Of a DNA stretch of 64,000 nucleotides, positions 36,306 to 43,927 are shown piece by piece (the stretch's first letter is position 1; every line of letters begins with the position of its first letter). The notes beneath the pieces were generated by a model. The model saw only the letters and a list, made by a program, of their open reading frames with translations. It was not told the DNA's origin and did not search any database. Position numbers and translations under genes: made by a program. Location of the stretch: NCBI RefSeq assembly GCF_017599305.1, contig NZ_JAGFWR010000001.1:62001-126000 (forward strand). The letters run 5' to 3'. This DNA is from Micromonospora antibiotica (GTDB lineage Bacteria; Actinomycetota; Actinomycetes; Mycobacteriales; Micromonosporaceae).

Positions 36306-36341
36306 AAGGGCCTGACCTGCGTTTCCGCATGTCAGGCCCTT
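36306..36341 (-). terminator. Hairpin beside the left attachment repeat
   Basis: Perfect 11-bp arms at 36306-36316 and 36331-36341, extended by an inner TGCG/CGCA pair. Read leftwards the stem is followed by TTTT, so it resembles an intrinsic terminator for leftward transcription leaving the island. Confidence 0.6.
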
Positions 36342-36350
36342 CATGATCTT

Positions 36351-36395
36351 GTGCGCCCGAAGGGACTCGAACCCCTAACCTTCTGATCCGTAGTC
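36351..36395 (-). repeat. Left attachment repeat: 45-bp copy of the tRNA-Arg 3' part
   Basis: These 45 bases are identical to 43514-43558, the 3' half of the intact tRNA-Arg(ACG) gene (anticodon loop to acceptor stem). The 5' half of the tRNA is absent here, and the trailing CCA is not encoded. It is the hallmark of site-specific integration into a tRNA 3' end. The repeat pair brackets 7.2 kb containing the type I restriction system. Confidence 0.92.
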
Positions 36396-36497
36396 GGAAG
36401 GGAAGGGTTGCCATGACCTTCAGTTAGCAGGTTTGTCCGGATTCGGTATGTAGCAGTGTCGACGGAACGTGACACTAGAGGGCCCTTCCTTCCCCCA

Positions 36498-36516
36498 GGG
36501 TGCACCCATGGGTGCA
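36498..36516. promoter_or_regulatory. Palindromic GTGCAC cluster near the left island end
   Basis: TGCACCCATGGGTGCA (36501-36516) is a perfect 16-bp palindrome, overlapping GGGTGCACCC (36498-36507). A related GTGCACC/GGTGCAC dyad occurs near the other island end at 43445. Could be arm-type recombinase or excisionase sites. Confidence 0.45.
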
Positions 36517-36523
36517 TGATCAA

Positions 36524-36799
36524 TCAGCCCTGGAATCCAGGTCCGTCGCCCGCATCTTGATCTGATGGCGAGCTATCCGCCGCTCGGCGCGCCTGACCCA
36601 CCAGGTCCTCGATCACCACCGAAGGGTTGACGCCGCGACGGTCGGCCTCCTTCGCCACCGACATGTCGTCGACCGGGCCAAGCCGCACCGGGAACACGTT
36701 CACCGCCGGCCGGGGCTCGTACTCCACCTCGGCCTGGTCGATCCAGTTGGTCACCGGCTCGTTCGCCAACCGCAGTGCCTCTTCACGATTCAGGCTCAT
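36524..36799 (-). CDS. Small antitoxin-like hypothetical protein
   Basis: Encodes 91 residues. GGAGGGG before ATG 36799 gives a convincing start. The central VFPVRLGPVDDMSVAKEADR RGVNPSVVIEDLV region has the strand-helix-helix pattern of ribbon-helix-helix proteins. No toxin gene is adjacent. It lies inside the island, next to the left end. The antitoxin link is only a fold-level guess. Confidence 0.6.
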   Translation of the reverse strand: MSLNREEALRLANEPVTNWIDQAEVEYEPRPAVNVFPVRLGPVDDMSVAKEADRRGVNPSVVIEDLVGQARRAADSSPSDQDAGDGPGFQG

Positions 36800-37005
36800 G
36801 GTCCCCTCCGAACATCATCCGGCCCACATCTCATTCTTGTTCAGCTACCTGCCGCTGCCCACGACAAGTCGACACCTGCCGCCAGCGTGGCGGAGCGGCC
36901 AGGCCGATGCCGGCCGAGGTCGCCAGCAAGCCGGGGCGGGGCGCGGCCCGCGTTGACCCTTGCTCGAGCTCAATTCAACAGAGCAGCTGCTCTTCTTTGG
37001 TTGGC

Positions 37006-40000
37006 TTAAGCCACCCCTGCCGCAGGGGCGGCGGTGTCTCGGACGGAGTTGAGGATCGTGATCAGGAGGTCGACGTCGGCGGACAGGAAGATCGAGTCCG
37101 GCCCCTGCGGGGCGATGTCGCTGAACGGGGATTCGTAGAGCCGTGCGGGCTCCATGACGCCGTTCTGGGTCAGGTGGGTGATGATCAGGTTGACGAAGTT
37201 GATCTGGTTCGCGGTCAGGGTGCGGCCGGCGAGGAACTCGCCGAACGCCTCGGTGGCCGCTTCCCTGTCGAGTCCGACCAGCGAGCGGATGAACAGGCCG
37301 AGCCCGTGGGCCGAGCGGCGGGCCTCGTCGATGTCCTCGGTGCCGCCGCCGCTGGCCGCGAGCATCCGTTCCAGCTCGTCAAGGTCGGCCGGGGAGAGCT
37401 GCTTGTTGCGGCGCAGCTTCTGCAACGCCAGGTGGTCCTCGTGGGCGCGCAGGTACACCCGGGCCTTCGCGCGGAACCGCTCGAAGTCCGTACCGATCTT
37501 GATGTCGTTCAGCGTGACGACCGAGATCTCGCCCAGCTCGTCGGTGAAGTCGGTGTAGACGATGGCCCGCTTGGACCTCTCGATCAGCTTGACCAGCCCG
37601 CGAAGACGGCGGCGCATCAGCTCCAGCATCGGCAGGGTGACGTCCTGCCACCACTCGTCGCCGGCCACCTCGTCGAGGAGCTGCTGCTGCTCGCGGATCG
37701 CCGGGATACTGGTCTGCTCCAGCAGCGTCGAGGCGATGTCCTGCACCTGCCGGCGCAGCCGGTCGTAAGCGGGTTCCACGTCGAGCTGGCCGAGCTGGAG
37801 GCGCAGCACCATCAGGTCGAACCGCTTGGCGGCCTCGTCCTCGTCCTTCACCGCAGTGGGCAGCCCGGCGAGGTTGCCGCCAATCTCGTCCACGGCCTCG
37901 GGGGTGAGCCGATGCCAGTGCGCGAAGTCGACGTAGTACTCCACCAGGCGCCGCTTCGGGCGGACGACGAAGTTGTCGAGGTGGATGTTCTCCACCCGGC
38001 GATGGAGGTTGCGGGCGAGGTCCCATCGCAGGCCGTCCGCGCTCTGCGTCCCGTCGGCCTCTGCCTCCGCGCTGGCGTCGGAAGGGAGGCGCAGGTCGAG
38101 GCGGTAGATCAGTTCGAGCTGGGCCTTGAACAGCCGCTCGGTCAGCGACTCACCCAGCGTGCCCTCCGCCGCCTTCGGGTTGTGGTTGAAGAACTCGAAA
38201 TTCTGGCAGAAGTCGAAGATGAAGAAGTCCTGCTTGTCCTGCCCGGGGCCGTAGAGGCCCTTGCACAGCCGGGTACCGCGGCCGATCATCTGCCAGAACT
38301 TCGACTTCGACCGCACGATCTTGAAAAAGACCAGGTTGACGACCTCGGGTACATCGATGCCGGTGTCGAGCATGTCCACCGAGATCGCGATGTGAGGGTC
38401 CTTTTCCTTCTCGGAGAAGTCGTCGATGAGGCTCTGGGCGTACTCGGTCTTGTGGGTGATGACCCGGGCCAGGTGCCCGCGGTGCATCGGGTACGCGAGG
38501 TCGAACCGCTTCTGGATGAAGTCGGCGTGGGCATTGTTCTTGGCGAAGATGATGGTCTTGCCGATCCGGTCGCCGCCCGCGACGTGGTGGCCGTGGGTCA
38601 TCAACGTCTCCAGCACCTTGTCCACGGTGTCGGCGTTGAACAGCCATTTGTTGACCGCGTCGGGGTCAACGCCGTCCGGCGGCCCGTCCTCACCCCAGTC
38701 GAGGGCGTCCCAGGCGTCCTTCTCGTCCTCGGTGAGGTCGTCGTAGCGGATGCCGTCGCGCTGGAACTTCAGCGGTACGGAGACCGCCCGCGGCGGCACG
38801 AGGAAGCACTCGTTGACCGCGTCGTCCAGATCGTAGTGGTCGGTGGGTACGCCGTCTTCGAGGTTGAACAGGCTGTAGGTGTTGCGATCGACTTCGTTGC
38901 GCGGGGTCGCGGTGAGCCCGACGAGGAGGCTGTCGAACCAGGAGAAGATCGCCCGGTACTTCTGGTAGACCGAGCGGTGCGCCTCGTCGATGATGACCAG
39001 GTCGAAGTAGCCGGGGCCGAAGCGCCGCTCGCCGCTGGCGGTCTCGTTGATCAAGCCCATCATGGTCGGGTACGTCGAGACGTACACCCGGCCCTCGGTG
39101 TTCTTCTCGGTGACCAGGTTGACCGTCGCCGCTTCGGGCAGGTGGGTCTTGAACGCGTTAACCGCCTGGTTGACCAGCGCGTTGCGGTCGGCGAGGAACA
39201 GCACCCGCTTGACCCAGTTGGCCCGCATCAGCAGGTCGACCAGGGCGATCACGGTACGGGTCTTGCCGGCGCCGGTGGCCATCACGACGAGCGCCTGCCG
39301 CTGCCGCTGCCGCTGCCCCTCGAACGCCTCGCCGATGGCCCGGATCGCCCGGTGCTGGTAGTACCGCTCGACGATCTCCTGGTTGATCGGCACGCCCGCG
39401 AGCGGCTTGCGAGTGTCGCGCCGCTGGATCAGCAGGTGCAACTCGTCCTTGGTGTAGTAGCCCTGCACCAGGCGCGGGGAATACGCGGTGTCGTCCCAGA
39501 GCCAGGTCTCGTAGCCGTTGGTGTAAAAGATGACCGGGCGCTGGCCGTACCGCTGCTCCAGGCAGTCGGCGTACAGCTTGGCCTGCTGCTGGCCGACGGT
39601 GGCGTCCCGGCGGGTGCGCTTGGCCTCGACCACCGCGAGCGCCTTGCCGTCGTCACCCCACAGGACATAGTCGACAAATCCCGTGCCCGTGGTGTTAGGC
39701 ATGCCGGTGACCTCGAACTCGCGGTCCTCCGGACGGTCGAGCCGCCATCCGGCCTCCCGCAGCATGAGGTCGATGTAGAGGTCGCGGGTCTGCGCCTCGT
39801 CGTAGTCGTGGTCGTCGGGGCGGGCCTCGTTGGCGGCCTTTGCGGCGGCGATCTCGGCCCGCAGCTTCGCCAACTCGGCGTCGAGGGTATTGCTCTTCTC
39901 GCGTTCGGCGGCCAACGCCGCGTCTTGGGCGGCGAGCTTGTCGGCGAGCGCCTTTAGATCGGTCTGGCTCTGCTGCCGGACCTGCGAGGGGATCGGGCGG

Positions 40001-40428
40001 GGGATGAAGTCCGGGTTGAAGGCCAAGGCGCTCGCCGGGACCTTCGTCTGATCGCGCGTGTAGTGCCGGGCAATCCAGTACGTGACGTGGAACAGCTCGC
40101 GGAGGACCGGCACCGCCTCCTTCGGCGTCACCGGCGTGCTCTTGTGAACGGCCGTGTTGCCCTGCTTGCGGATGATGTCCATCTTGGCCTGGAGGGTGTG
40201 GCCCACCAGGTTGCGCAGCGACGACTCGTGGATCATCGCCGACAGGTCGTCCTTGTACGGCTTGGTGAGCGTGCTGTCGGCCTCGAAGAGCCAGGTAAGG
40301 GCGAGTTCGAGCGTCCGCCGGGCATAGAAACACGAAGCCCGCGGATCGGCGACCGCCAGCCGCTCGGCCCGCAGAGCCTCGCCAAACAGTACGGGCCACT
40401 CAGCCCGCAGGAACGCGAAGTTGCTCAT
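37006..40428 (-). CDS. hsdR: Type I restriction endonuclease, motor and nuclease subunit
   Basis: Encodes 1140 residues. A DUF4145-like N-terminal helical domain (about 1-130) and a coiled coil (about 165-200) precede the nuclease domain, with the D...ExK motif VDYVLWGDDG...VVEAK near 245-265. The SF2 translocase follows: Walker A MATGAGKTRT, DEAH box IIDEAHRS, GLTATPRNE and the second RecA-like lobe around MIGRGTRLCK. The C-terminal region is EcoEI-like. With HsdM and HsdS it cleaves unmodified foreign DNA far from the recognition site. It is the last gene of the leftward hsdM-hsdS-hsdR operon, 46 bases after hsdS. Confidence 0.95.
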   Translation of the reverse strand: MSNFAFLRAEWPVLFGEALRAERLAVADPRASCFYARRTLELALTWLFEADSTLTKPYKDDLSAMIHESSLRNLVGHTLQAKMDIIRKQGNTAVHKSTPVTPKEAVPVLRELFHVTYWIARHYTRDQTKVPASALAFNPDFIPRPIPSQVRQQSQTDLKALADKLAAQDAALAAEREKSNTLDAELAKLRAEIAAAKAANEARPDDHDYDEAQTRDLYIDLMLREAGWRLDRPEDREFEVTGMPNTTGTGFVDYVLWGDDGKALAVVEAKRTRRDATVGQQQAKLYADCLEQRYGQRPVIFYTNGYETWLWDDTAYSPRLVQGYYTKDELHLLIQRRDTRKPLAGVPINQEIVERYYQHRAIRAIGEAFEGQRQRQRQALVVMATGAGKTRTVIALVDLLMRANWVKRVLFLADRNALVNQAVNAFKTHLPEAATVNLVTEKNTEGRVYVSTYPTMMGLINETASGERRFGPGYFDLVIIDEAHRSVYQKYRAIFSWFDSLLVGLTATPRNEVDRNTYSLFNLEDGVPTDHYDLDDAVNECFLVPPRAVSVPLKFQRDGIRYDDLTEDEKDAWDALDWGEDGPPDGVDPDAVNKWLFNADTVDKVLETLMTHGHHVAGGDRIGKTIIFAKNNAHADFIQKRFDLAYPMHRGHLARVITHKTEYAQSLIDDFSEKEKDPHIAISVDMLDTGIDVPEVVNLVFFKIVRSKSKFWQMIGRGTRLCKGLYGPGQDKQDFFIFDFCQNFEFFNHNPKAAEGTLGESLTERLFKAQLELIYRLDLRLPSDASAEAEADGTQSADGLRWDLARNLHRRVENIHLDNFVVRPKRRLVEYYVDFAHWHRLTPEAVDEIGGNLAGLPTAVKDEDEAAKRFDLMVLRLQLGQLDVEPAYDRLRRQVQDIASTLLEQTSIPAIREQQQLLDEVAGDEWWQDVTLPMLELMRRRLRGLVKLIERSKRAIVYTDFTDELGEISVVTLNDIKIGTDFERFRAKARVYLRAHEDHLALQKLRRNKQLSPADLDELERMLAASGGGTEDIDEARRSAHGLGLFIRSLVGLDREAATEAFGEFLAGRTLTANQINFVNLIITHLTQNGVMEPARLYESPFSDIAPQGPDSIFLSADVDLLITILNSVRDTAAPAAGVA

Positions 40429-40474
40429 CGAACGCCAACCCCCACAGTCGACAGCAGCCCTCGATCATCCCACG

Positions 40475-41641
40475 TCAGAGCAACCCCCGGAAGGCCCGAT
40501 CCTGCAACGACGCGAACAGCGCGTCCAGCTCCGTCAAGCTCGCTTGATGAGCCACATCTAGCTTTTCGGCGGCGGCGATCCGCTCGCGAAATTGTCGTTG
40601 GTCAGCGAGCGGCGGCAGGGGCAGCGCCATCTCGCGGACCATGCCAACGTTCAGATTCTTCTGACGCGCTCCCCGCTGTAGCCGGCGGAAATGATCCCTT
40701 CCCACTCGCAGTGCGAAGTAGACATAAACCGGATCAGCCATTTCGGAATCCAGGGAAGCAAAGGCGATTGCCTGGTTGCATGAGCAATCGACTGCGGCGA
40801 TGCTCGTCTTCAGCGCAGCCGTATCGTACATGCCGATCATAATCGATCCGCGTAGGACTTTCTTTGCGGATGTCTCAGCCAGAGCTTTTAGCGAGACTTG
40901 CTCATTGCTCTGGGAGACATACATATTGCCAAGCTCACCCGACGAAAACCATGGAATCTCGCCTTCGAAGTATTCCTCAGCGCTGCGCGGTGGCGTGCCT
41001 CCGCTCCTCCATTGGCCGAGTTTGCCCAGCGGCGTCAGCGGAAGGCCCTTGTTGTTCCGGGCAGGGTCACCGAACATGTCGAGGAAGATGGATCGGGTGA
41101 GGTCGTCGAGGCGGGCGAGGGCTTCACGGCGCTTGGCGCGCAGATCGTCCGCCCGATCCAGCGCCTCCGCAATCCTCCGCTGTTCTTCAAGCGGAGGCAG
41201 GGGTATCTCTACCTGCGAGACGATGCCTTTGGAGATCTCCTTGAAGGTCGCACCGTTGCCAAGGCTCTCCAGATATGGCCTGTTTGCCTTCAGCCACCAG
41301 TACAGGTACTTCGCCTCTACTGCCCGGACGTCAGGGACAAGGCTCTTGAAGCCCTGGTTCGTGGCCATCGGAATGGTGTTGATGGCAACGTGTCCGATTG
41401 GCGCCCGGGAGCTGAGCAAAACCGAACCAACCGGAAGTACCGATGCCGCACAGCTTCTCAGGCCGGATGCAGTGATTTTTCGGGGCGTATCATGAATATA
41501 GGTGCCGCGAAGGACGCTTAGGTCCTTCGGCGTTGCCCAGGGAATCTCACCATCCCAATATTCCTCAACACCAGTTTTGGGCGTAGCGCCGGAAACGATC
41601 TCGCAGCAGTCGCTCAGCCTCGCCTTTTGCCATGCGCTCAT
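40475..41641 (-). CDS. hsdS: Type I restriction-modification specificity subunit
   Basis: Encodes 388 residues with two target-recognition domains (about 1-150 and 200-350). They are joined by the conserved helical spacers IPLPPLEEQRRIAEALDRAD and LPLPPLADQRQFRERIAAAE. Each half-site of the bipartite DNA target is read by one domain. The actual sequence cannot be predicted. The start overlaps the hsdM stop (ATGA). The recognition domains are somewhat AT-richer than the flanking subunits, as usual for horizontally exchanged specificity genes. Confidence 0.94.
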   Translation of the reverse strand: MSAWQKARLSDCCEIVSGATPKTGVEEYWDGEIPWATPKDLSVLRGTYIHDTPRKITASGLRSCAASVLPVGSVLLSSRAPIGHVAINTIPMATNQGFKSLVPDVRAVEAKYLYWWLKANRPYLESLGNGATFKEISKGIVSQVEIPLPPLEEQRRIAEALDRADDLRAKRREALARLDDLTRSIFLDMFGDPARNNKGLPLTPLGKLGQWRSGGTPPRSAEEYFEGEIPWFSSGELGNMYVSQSNEQVSLKALAETSAKKVLRGSIMIGMYDTAALKTSIAAVDCSCNQAIAFASLDSEMADPVYVYFALRVGRDHFRRLQRGARQKNLNVGMVREMALPLPPLADQRQFRERIAAAEKLDVAHQASLTELDALFASLQDRAFRGLL

Positions 41642-43176
41642 GCCAGGAACGCCTTGAGGTCGGACATGCCCTGCTGGATTTCAGCCTCCAAGCGCTCCAG
41701 GTCGGCCAGGATGTCGAGCGGCGAGCGGTGCTCGACCTCCTCGTGCACAACCTCCTTGTAACGGTTGAGGCTGAGGTCGTAGCCCTGCTCGACGATGTCG
41801 GCCTTGGGTACGCAGAAGCTCTGCTCGGTCCGCGCCCGCTGCAACTCGTCGCCGTCACGCCGGAACCACCGCGCCAGGGCGTCCGGAAGGTTGTTCCTGG
41901 TGTGCCCGTCCTCGGCCAACGCCACGTCCGGCACCGGCCCAAGCTTCTCGGCTGGCAGCAGCGGGGTCCGCTTGTCATCGAGGCTCCAGCCGTCAGCGGT
42001 CACCTCGTAGAACCAGACGTTGTCGGTACCGCCGCTGTTGGTTTTGGTAAAGAGGAGGATCGCGGTCGACACACCGGAGTACGGCTTGAACGTCCCGCTG
42101 GGCAGCTTCACCACGCCGTCAAGCTTCTGGTCCTCGACCAGCATGCGGCGCAGATCCTTGTGCGCGTTGCTCGATCCGAAGAGCACACCGTCGGGCACGA
42201 TGACGGCCGCTCGGCCGCCGGGCTTGAGCAGCCGCAGGAAGAGGGCAAGGAAGAGCAGCTCAGTCTTCTTGGTCTTGACGATCCGCTGGAGGTCCTTGGA
42301 CGTGGTTTCGTAGTCAAGGCTGCCGGCGAACGGCGGGTTGGCCAGGATCAGCGAGTACTTCTCCGACTCGTTGCTGACGTTCTCGGCCAGCGAGTCACGG
42401 TAACGGATGTCGGGGTTCTCCACGCCGTGCAGGAGCATGTTCATGCTGCCGATTCGCAGCATGGTGCTGTCGAAGTCGAAGCCGTGGAACATGCTCTCGT
42501 GGAAGTGCTTCCGCTGTACCGCGTCGAAGAGCGCGTCGGGGTGGGTGCGGCGGACGTACTCGCCAGCCTCGACGAGGAAGCCCGCCGTGCCGCAGGCTGG
42601 ATCGCAGATCTCGTCGGTCGGTGTTGGCGCCATCATCTCGACCATCAGCTGGATGATGTGGCGTGACGTGCGGAACTGTCCGTTGTGCCCAGCCGTGGCA
42701 ATCTTGCTGAGCATGTACTCGTAAAGGTCGCCCTTGGTGTCCCGGTCCTTCATCGGGATGTGGTCGAGCATGTCGACCACGCGGGCGAGCAGCGCCGGGT
42801 TGGGGATGGTGAACCGGGCGTCCTTCATGTGGTGCGAGTATGTCGACCCGTCACCGCCGAGCGTCCGCAGGAACGGGAAGACCCGCTGGCCGACGATCTC
42901 GAACATCTCGGCCGGTGCGGCGCTCTTGAAGTGCGACCAGCGCAGGTCGTCGTACTTGCGTCCCTGGTCGTCGCAGCCCTCCGGGAAGATCCGGCGCTCC
43001 ATCGGCTTGCCCAGCCGGTTCGCCTTGTTCTCTTCCAGCGTGTGCAGGTCATCGAGCCGCTTGATGAAGAGCAGATAGGTGATCTGCTCGATTACCTCCA
43101 ACGGGTTCGAGATGCCACCCGACCAGAAGGCATCCCAGACGCGGTCGATCTTGCTCTTCAGCTCACCGGTGATCAC
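41638..43176 (-). CDS. hsdM: Type I restriction-modification N6-adenine methyltransferase
   Basis: Encodes about 512 residues. A helical N-terminal domain (ITGELKSKIDRVWDAFWSGG) precedes the methyltransferase domain with the SAM loop DPACGTAGF and the catalytic NPPF motif (LILANPPFAG). It methylates adenine on both strands with HsdS. GTG 43176 matches the family start (V/M-ITGELKSKID). TTG 43209 would add 11 residues. First gene of the operon; overlaps hsdS by four bases. Confidence 0.94.
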   Translation of the reverse strand: MITGELKSKIDRVWDAFWSGGISNPLEVIEQITYLLFIKRLDDLHTLEENKANRLGKPMERRIFPEGCDDQGRKYDDLRWSHFKSAAPAEMFEIVGQRVFPFLRTLGGDGSTYSHHMKDARFTIPNPALLARVVDMLDHIPMKDRDTKGDLYEYMLSKIATAGHNGQFRTSRHIIQLMVEMMAPTPTDEICDPACGTAGFLVEAGEYVRRTHPDALFDAVQRKHFHESMFHGFDFDSTMLRIGSMNMLLHGVENPDIRYRDSLAENVSNESEKYSLILANPPFAGSLDYETTSKDLQRIVKTKKTELLFLALFLRLLKPGGRAAVIVPDGVLFGSSNAHKDLRRMLVEDQKLDGVVKLPSGTFKPYSGVSTAILLFTKTNSGGTDNVWFYEVTADGWSLDDKRTPLLPAEKLGPVPDVALAEDGHTRNNLPDALARWFRRDGDELQRARTEQSFCVPKADIVEQGYDLSLNRYKEVVHEEVEHRSPLDILADLERLEAEIQQGMSDLKAFLA

Positions 43177-43444
43177 GTAGCTTCGGTCCCCACCCCGTCG
43201 TACTGCCAAGTCGACCTAGGCTAGCCCCGCCCTTCCGTCGGGTGGGATCGGGCGTTGGGGCGAATACTCCACATGCCCGGCGCGCTAAGGAGCAGCCGAG
43301 GATGCGTCAACGCCTCGGGCTCGGGGCGTCATGCGCTGACCGTCTACCCCTGGGTCGACTCGCGGGTCTGGACGGCGAGTTCGGATCACCCAGATGCCAC
43401 CCTTGGCGACTCTCCGTAACGATAACGAAGCTCAGCGACACGAC

Positions 43445-43461
43445 GTGCACCTTGGGTGCAC
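43445..43461. promoter_or_regulatory. GTGCACC/GGTGCAC dyad near the right island end
   Basis: Arms GTGCACC (43445-43451) and GGTGCAC (43455-43461) around TTG. The same half-site forms the palindromes at 36498-36516, so the motif marks both ends of the island. Confidence 0.4.
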
Positions 43462-43465
43462 GAAT

Positions 43466-43499
43466 AAATGCCCCTCCATCGATGGATGGAGGGGCATTT
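43466..43499 (-). terminator. 15-bp hairpin after tRNA-Arg
   Basis: Perfect arms 43466-43480 and 43485-43499 with a 4-base loop, 15 bases beyond the tRNA-Arg 3' end on the minus strand. It is a likely tRNA terminator and also lies just inside the island. The gap 43177-43465 holds only the hsdM leader. Confidence 0.75.
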
Positions 43500-43513
43500 A
43501 CCCTGCTCAAGTG

Positions 43514-43558
43514 GTGCGCCCGAAGGGACTCGAACCCCTAACCTTCTGATCCGTAGTC
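43514..43558 (-). repeat. Right attachment repeat within tRNA-Arg
   Basis: These 45 bases are identical to 36351-36395. Here they belong to the intact tRNA gene, so the island's integration restored the tRNA 3' end. Confidence 0.92.
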
Positions 43559-43587
43559 AGATGCTCTATCCATTGAGCTACGGGCGC
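43515..43587 (-). tRNA. tRNA-Arg(ACG)
   Basis: A 73-nt cloverleaf can be drawn with a perfect 7-bp acceptor stem (GCGCCCG with CGGGCGC), anticodon loop CTACGGA, T-loop TTCGAGT and discriminator A. The CCA end is encoded (43514-43512). ACG is read as ICG after deamination. It serves as integration site of the restriction island. Confidence 0.96.
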
Positions 43588-43622
43588 CCGGTGCTCGACC
43601 AGTCTACACAACCGGTTTTGCG

Positions 43623-43713
43623 CGGAGACTCCGGGATTCGAACCCGGGAGGGGCTTTAAGACCCCAACCGCATTAGCAGTGCGGCGCCATAGACCAGACT
43701 AGGCGAAGTCTCC
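43623..43713 (-). tRNA. tRNA-Ser(GCT)
   Basis: A 91-nt tRNA with long variable arm. The acceptor stem GGAGACT pairs with AGTCTCC, the anticodon loop contains GCT, the T-loop is TTCGAAT, and the discriminator is G. It lies 36 bases upstream of tRNA-Arg and may be co-transcribed. Confidence 0.95.
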
Positions 43714-43927
43714 TCGGTGACCCTGCGGACCACCGCGGACGAGGATACAGGTCCGCCCCCACCCGGGGCAAAGCGACTATCCCGACCGACCGCAAGCCCT
43801 GCTGGGGGATCGTGCCGGGGGATCAGCCCGGAGGTGGATGCGGGGCGGCGGTCGCCCTCCCACGACACCGCCCCGCACGCGTATTCCCGCGTGTGCCAGG
43901 TCACGTTCGCGACTACGCTCCTGTCCC

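Noticed and set aside
36351..36395. A second tRNA-Arg gene
   Set aside because: Only the 3' 45 bases are present. The 5' half, D-arm and encoded CCA are missing, so it is an attachment repeat.
36775..39957. A 1060-codon rightward open frame
   Set aside because: It is antisense to hsdR, whose translation shows full helicase and nuclease motifs. Composition is Val/Asp/Leu-rich shadow.
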